Positions 60,501-64,000 of a DNA stretch of 64,000 nucleotides are shown here, in pieces. The DNA is taken from the NCBI GenBank assembly GCA_963922205.1, contig CAWUHX010000134.1, positions 682,001 to 746,000 of the forward strand. The letters are read 5' to 3'. The stretch comes from Romanomermis culicivorax. Its lineage: Eukaryota > Nematoda > Enoplea > Mermithida > Mermithidae. The notes under the pieces were generated by a model, which worked only from the letters and a program-made list of their open reading frames with translations, was not told the origin of the DNA and made no database searches. The translations under genes were made by a program, and so were the position numbers. Numbering within the stretch: position 1 is the first letter of the stretch; each line of letters opens with the position of its first letter.

Positions 60501-63500
60501 TGGAAGAAGTGACTAAAGTCAGTGTGGCGTCGACTGATTGCATAAATCAAATTGTTTATCCAAAAGTTTGTCTGCTAAAGACAACTGTTGCAATTGTTGC
60601 ATGTAGTAAAACCTACATTCCATATGGAACAGATGTTTTGATGAAGGCAAAACTTTGGGATCAACATGGAGATGCCATGTTGAACGGAATTATTGTCGAA
60701 TCGAAAGATTCTGAAAGGAAGTTCAGAATGGAGAAAGCCGTTGTAGACGGATCACAAGAGGAGTTTGTAGTACTAATCTCCAATACCACAGATTCTGGTT
60801 GTCGGTTTGAGAGAGATCAAATCATTGGCTATACAGAATCTATGCTTATTGAAGATGATGATACGTACAAAAAAGTGAAAGAAATGAAAAAGATAAAGGA
60901 GGAAAAAGAATATCAGACCTGTATGGTAAAGGAAGGAATGCCTGCATTATCAAAATCTGATTCTGTAGAGTTCTATACTTTACTATGCAAGATGATATCT
61001 AAGGCGAAAATATCGGAAGAGCAGAAGACGGGAGCTATAGAGTCTTTGTTGAAGTACAGAGATGTCTTTAGCTTGCCTGGTGATCCGGCTACTACAACCC
61101 CAGCTCTGACGTGCAAGATAGATACAGGAGATGCGAGACCTGTAGCAAAAAGATATTACAGAGCTTCAATTAATAGTCCGCCAGGAGTAAGGCGACACAT
61201 AAAGGAGATGTTGGATCAGGGAGTGATAGAGCCCTCGAAGTCACCGTGGGCTGCACCCTTGTTCCTGGTTGGAAAGAAAGATGGAACTACGAGACCAGTA
61301 GTTGATTTTAGAGGTATAAACGAAGTGACCAAGGATGATAAATATCCCATCCCGAGAATGGATGACTATTTAGATTGCCTTGGAAGAGCTAAGTTTTATA
61401 CGACTCTAGATTTGAAGTCGGGATATTGGCAGGTCCCGATGGAGGAGGAGAGCAAGGAGAAAACGGCTTTTATATGCCAAGAGGGCTTGTTTCAGTTTAA
61501 AGTGATGCCGTTTGGATTGAAGAATGCACCTGCTGAATTCCAAAGGATGATGGAGAGAATCCTTGGGGATTTGGTATGGAAAATTTGCCTAGTGTACATA
61601 GATGATATTATCATCTTCTCAAATACATTCGAGGAACACTTAGAGAATTTGAAAATGGTGCTAGAAGCGTTGAGGAAGGCGAAGTTGACTCTTAAGCCAG
61701 AGAAATGTGAATTTCTTCCCGAGAAGGTGCACTTTTTAGGACACATCTTGGATGCGAACGGAATTACTCCGGATCCTAAGAAGGTCAAGGCGATAACGGA
61801 ATTTCCATTCCCAGATTCTGTTAAAAAAATGCAAAAATTCCTAGGTATGCTACAGTGGTGTAAGAAATTTATACCGGACCTAGCAGCAGTAGCTGAACCC
61901 TTGTACAAATTAACAGGCAAGAAGGGAACATGGAATGTGACGGAGTTGCATTACACAACTTTTGAGAAGCTCAAAGTAGCATTGACCTCAGTACCTTTCT
62001 TAAGACATCCAATTCTAGATGGATCTCCACAATTCATTCTTCAAATGGATGCCAGTGGAATTGCATTGGGAGCAGTGTTATGTCAAGAGACTGACTCGGA
62101 ACATTGGGTAATTGCCTACAATAGTCGGATATTGCGGGCAGAAGAAAGGAAATGGTGCGCCACCGAAAGGGAATGCTTAGCTGTGGTTTACGGCCTTAAA
62201 ATTTACAAACATTATCTTTTGGGCCAAAAGGTGAGGATTCAAACTGACCACAAACCACTATTATCAATGAGGGTCAACACACAGACTAATGACAAACTCA
62301 AGAGGTGGTACGCATTCATTTGCCAATTTAATCATAAGTTGGAGTACATGCCTGGCAGACAGAATGCCATGGTTGATTTTCTCTCCAGAAAGGAGGAACC
62401 GGATGAACAGAAAGAGAAGTTGCCACCAAAATGGGAGCTTATCTTTCAGAAAGAAGATGTGAAATCTCTTGCTGAAGACGAAGTCCTTAACCAAAACCAT
62501 AAGGTTTTAGTGAAACAACTTCGGGAACTCAGAGGAGATGAAGTGGATGAGGCTGTAGGAGTCTTCACTCCGGTGAAGATGGCCACAGCTTCAGTGGCTT
62601 CAAAGTACGATGTTAGTGATGAGACTCGACTTAATATTTCTCCAGAATTTGATAATTATCGAACGCCTGAGAAATATGAAATCGAGGCGGTAGTCACTAG
62701 ACAAATGGCAAAAAACTTGCAGCAGGAGGAAAAAGGACATCCTCCTGGGCAAGCAAAACCTGTAGAAGAGGTGAAGAGAATTTTTGAACGGAAGGAAAAG
62801 GAGTTTGAAGAAGCCCCAGAGATTGAAGATGGTAGACCAAAAGGGCTTATCTCAAACCCCTTGATGTCACAGTTGCAAGGAAAGGATAAAGATTTAAAAG
62901 TGATCTTCGAGAAACTAGGTGCTAATAGTGGCACTAAGTCTCAAAGTAACTTTTATATCGATCAAGGGATACTATATAGAGAGACTTTTGGCGAGGCAGA
63001 GGATCAAGTTGTTGTGCCCTCTGTTCTCAAAAAAGTTGTCCTACATCAGTATCATGGAGCAGTGATGATGACGCATCAAGGGTTTAAGAGAACCCTTGCT
63101 ATTATTAAAAAGCGGTTCTGGTGGCCGAGCATCGAAAAGGATGTTCGGAGCTGGATCAGCTTTTGTCCGATATTTCAAATTGCGACTCCAGGAAAAGCTA
63201 CAATACCGCCATTAAATCCGATTATTCCTAGAGGACCATTTGACATAGTCTCTGTAGATATTGTGGGAATATCTCCCATGAGCGAGAAAAGAACGTATGT
63301 GATAGTATTTCAAGATTACTTTACAAAATGGGTGGAAGCAGAAATGATCCCGGATCAATCTGCTGTAACCATTGTGGACAGTTTTCTTCGGAATATTGTG
63401 TTTAGGCATGGAACCCCGGTGAAATTGTTGAGTGATAATGGTTCATGCTTTACAGCTGATCTGATGATGTCAGTGTGTAAATTATTGGAGTGTCAGAAGA

Positions 63501-63877
63501 TTTTCACAACTGCCTACCATCCACAAGGAAATGGAATGGTTGAAAGGTTTAACCAAACCTTGATCAAGCAGTTGCGAAAGGTTGCTATAGAGGATTCAGA
63601 TAAGTGGGACAGATATTTGCAATCTGTCGTTTTTGCGTATAATGCCACACCTCATACCTCAACGAGATGTTCTCCATTTGCCTTATTGAGAGGCCATGAG
63701 GCTAATTTTGGCATTAGTATTGGTGTTGCTAGAAACATAGTTCTGCCAATGAACAATGAGGCTTATAAGCATATACTAACCGAAAGTTTAGTAGAAACTT
63801 ATGATGTCATTTCAGAGAATATCAGGAAGGCTGCGGAGGGCAGTAAAAAGTTTTTTGACCGTAAAGCAAAATGCTGA
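57506..63877 (+). CDS. Ty3/Gypsy gag-pol polyprotein, interrupted by TGA
   Basis: The frame is open from 57329, but the first Met after the LTR/PBS (57506) is the likely start, giving 2123 residues. Gag has an Arg/Ser-rich segment (near 58430-58480), a C-x3-H-x4-H-x4-C knuckle ([14 protein letters not shown], about 59470) and an RGG-rich stretch. Protease: [13 protein letters not shown] (60146). [31 protein letters not shown] and YIDDIIIF (61595). RNase H: QMDASG, ERECLAV and TDHKPL. Integrase: zinc-finger His residues in [13 protein letters not shown], but the Cys pair reads CPIF where the family has C-x2-C. Core DDE residues lie in VDIVG, SDNGSCF and [10 protein letters not shown] at 63875-63877 ends the frame. 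The same frame continues open to 64000 with WQGPYVV, the integrase GPY/F motif, so the stop is premature. Gag and pol share one frame without a shift. Confidence 0.93.
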   Translation: MSIPVGKTLRTPPRSHEPSVSNLDSAEEHAAVEQVQAQAPETEGSRESRNAEVARMEEELKRSGFEMARLAEIETTVSGSVRGQQTFERERPTSPSKLVHPMAKTLEEIRWKLKLAWRSNMVDMNYDEYYEDAPADLYDDKYSRRYDPEMANFIRREEQRDRVDPKDVRINALEKKVELLIKVIESAQVKEKEREEDQRRKIGESSYLENRVERVSEPKREVHSEVYVRSQEDRDKYLGRDRGWTEEPQSSRNAEQAQSNAYGYSENRRSRERKVTICDESSQGEDRFSRPTPWRDTANRADLSPERRRKRRSKSRKRSHRSRARSRHYLDSDNSSSTTSNSSSSVEVDVRDVVKALKHRPLHDSIKPTEALKFFTDLESEFLENTADKVKKECLRRLSQNTARRIARTSSSYTEAWRNILKYLALTYDLTMLKRELFNMKQEEGESALEFLKRLSNHVDLVYADQSDQVRQENIIKAFIYKSSPLYQMELQDVLPSMKTWQDLAYAVTQIDKKYKNVFTTFGAKDKPIVVNQVVAMEEMCPEIAFVGNAPYGSTKKYNQTKSRPQNQLQKAVEEERSEKNAEEMLPGRSPRDVKKSREEQAKESFLAILSKEWLQLVQKVDKLQVTQNEVLKELTTVKTASAEKQKQLKQQRPYCIYHKNNTHATEECKTLAYRRQQQQRGGFNRGMPNQYYGGDRNASYRGSFRGRGGPQFGFRGRGRGAYYVGFPKEDQMYGYDPEFERYREFCRLREQGIQLQRQPQLMLPAPTSQPAIQASTIQDQSGSFVSNQSQPSSHNVMVTSRTDVDDESEHSRNKSSSLVLGSIIHLDKVTPLEKVKERDLAHVKYGRKATDIERRLLENYTKTVPFYINVVIKETATRALIDTGAQCTVMSSKLLKRALDVDYTVYPRIRKVTVADGKVVHAYGYVPVCMKTEFGSFPVNAIVLPDAGEDLIFGTDFLAHPDLGVVIDFKRNAMTIQGIERKIDVVQVPSVITVQTVMEEVTKVSVASTDCINQIVYPKVCLLKTTVAIVACSKTYIPYGTDVLMKAKLWDQHGDAMLNGIIVESKDSERKFRMEKAVVDGSQEEFVVLISNTTDSGCRFERDQIIGYTESMLIEDDDTYKKVKEMKKIKEEKEYQTCMVKEGMPALSKSDSVEFYTLLCKMISKAKISEEQKTGAIESLLKYRDVFSLPGDPATTTPALTCKIDTGDARPVAKRYYRASINSPPGVRRHIKEMLDQGVIEPSKSPWAAPLFLVGKKDGTTRPVVDFRGINEVTKDDKYPIPRMDDYLDCLGRAKFYTTLDLKSGYWQVPMEEESKEKTAFICQEGLFQFKVMPFGLKNAPAEFQRMMERILGDLVWKICLVYIDDIIIFSNTFEEHLENLKMVLEALRKAKLTLKPEKCEFLPEKVHFLGHILDANGITPDPKKVKAITEFPFPDSVKKMQKFLGMLQWCKKFIPDLAAVAEPLYKLTGKKGTWNVTELHYTTFEKLKVALTSVPFLRHPILDGSPQFILQMDASGIALGAVLCQETDSEHWVIAYNSRILRAEERKWCATERECLAVVYGLKIYKHYLLGQKVRIQTDHKPLLSMRVNTQTNDKLKRWYAFICQFNHKLEYMPGRQNAMVDFLSRKEEPDEQKEKLPPKWELIFQKEDVKSLAEDEVLNQNHKVLVKQLRELRGDEVDEAVGVFTPVKMATASVASKYDVSDETRLNISPEFDNYRTPEKYEIEAVVTRQMAKNLQQEEKGHPPGQAKPVEEVKRIFERKEKEFEEAPEIEDGRPKGLISNPLMSQLQGKDKDLKVIFEKLGANSGTKSQSNFYIDQGILYRETFGEAEDQVVVPSVLKKVVLHQYHGAVMMTHQGFKRTLAIIKKRFWWPSIEKDVRSWISFCPIFQIATPGKATIPPLNPIIPRGPFDIVSVDIVGISPMSEKRTYVIVFQDYFTKWVEAEMIPDQSAVTIVDSFLRNIVFRHGTPVKLLSDNGSCFTADLMMSVCKLLECQKIFTTAYHPQGNGMVERFNQTLIKQLRKVAIEDSDKWDRYLQSVVFAYNATPHTSTRCSPFALLRGHEANFGISIGVARNIVLPMNNEAYKHILTESLVETYDVISENIRKAAEGSKKFFDRKAKC

Positions 63878-64000
63878 AAAAAACTGGGTCTGCCGTGGCA
63901 AGGACCGTATGTTGTTACTGATAATAGGAGATTATCAGAGAATGTGCTTGAAATCCCTCACTGGAGAGAGCCGCTGAAAAAGCAGGTGGTATCCCTGAGC
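63878..64000 (+). pseudogene. Integrase C-terminal segment after the premature stop
   Basis: Directly in frame after TGA, reading LGLPWQGPYVVTDNRRL and onward without a stop to the window edge. It carries the GPY/F module of Gypsy integrases. Separated from the rest by one nonsense codon. Confidence 0.8.

Larger units (their letters stand above)
56919..64000 (+). mobile_element. Ty3/Gypsy LTR retrotransposon, 3' end beyond window
   Basis: It comprises a putative 5' LTR (56919-57397), primer-binding region at 57400 and one long gag-pol frame. The order protease-RT-RNase H-integrase defines Ty3/Gypsy. It is inserted into Polinton-derived sequence. The 3' LTR lies outside the window, so LTR identity and target duplication cannot be checked. 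Confidence 0.92.

Overview
The window looks like nuclear DNA of a nematode. A cuticle collagen with the nematode N-terminal domain is encoded here. Introns are short to long, end in TTTNCAG or TTTTAG, and two start codons lie 13-15 nt after a strong acceptor, as expected for spliced-leader trans-splicing. The genome is AT-rich, with compact GC-richer exons in long introns full of transposons. I cannot name the species.

All recognised host genes are on the minus strand. From left to right: (1) an FRS2-type adaptor (first exon 4562-5078, possible downstream exon 189-525); (2) a cuticle collagen with four phase-consistent exons (15054-19028, 281 aa); (3) phosphatidylserine decarboxylase, seven exons (20331-26399, 383 aa); (4) succinate dehydrogenase flavoprotein, nine exons (31556-45477, 653 aa). 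Two phase-compatible exons at 51705-53112 look like the 3' end of a fifth, unidentified gene. The genes do not form one pathway. PSD and SDHA are both mitochondrial inner-membrane enzymes, but each has its own upstream region.

The rest is mostly mobile DNA. A dead but end-to-end mariner lies at 11165-12436. A foldback-like element with arms of 17-18 bp tandem units lies at about 606-1990. A family of short elements with CATACATGTA-type ends, long G tracts and clean 8-bp target duplications recurs in introns and between genes. Longer CAGGG-ended elements (34487-35912, 41543-43421, 46853-48975) are also present, several nested in one another.

From about 53.1 kb to the end lies a transposon graveyard. 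It holds fragments of a Maverick/Polinton-type DNA polymerase B in opposite orientations, a 0.63-kb direct repeat, a truncated Ty3/Gypsy protease-RT fragment, and a nearly complete Ty3/Gypsy element. That element's putative 5' LTR starts at 56919, and its gag-pol frame runs to an in-frame TGA at 63875 and stays open beyond it to the window edge.

The most notable unexplained signal is the CATACATG element family with its 8-bp duplications, together with a GGCGCGnAGCGCC palindrome that recurs in several otherwise different repeats.
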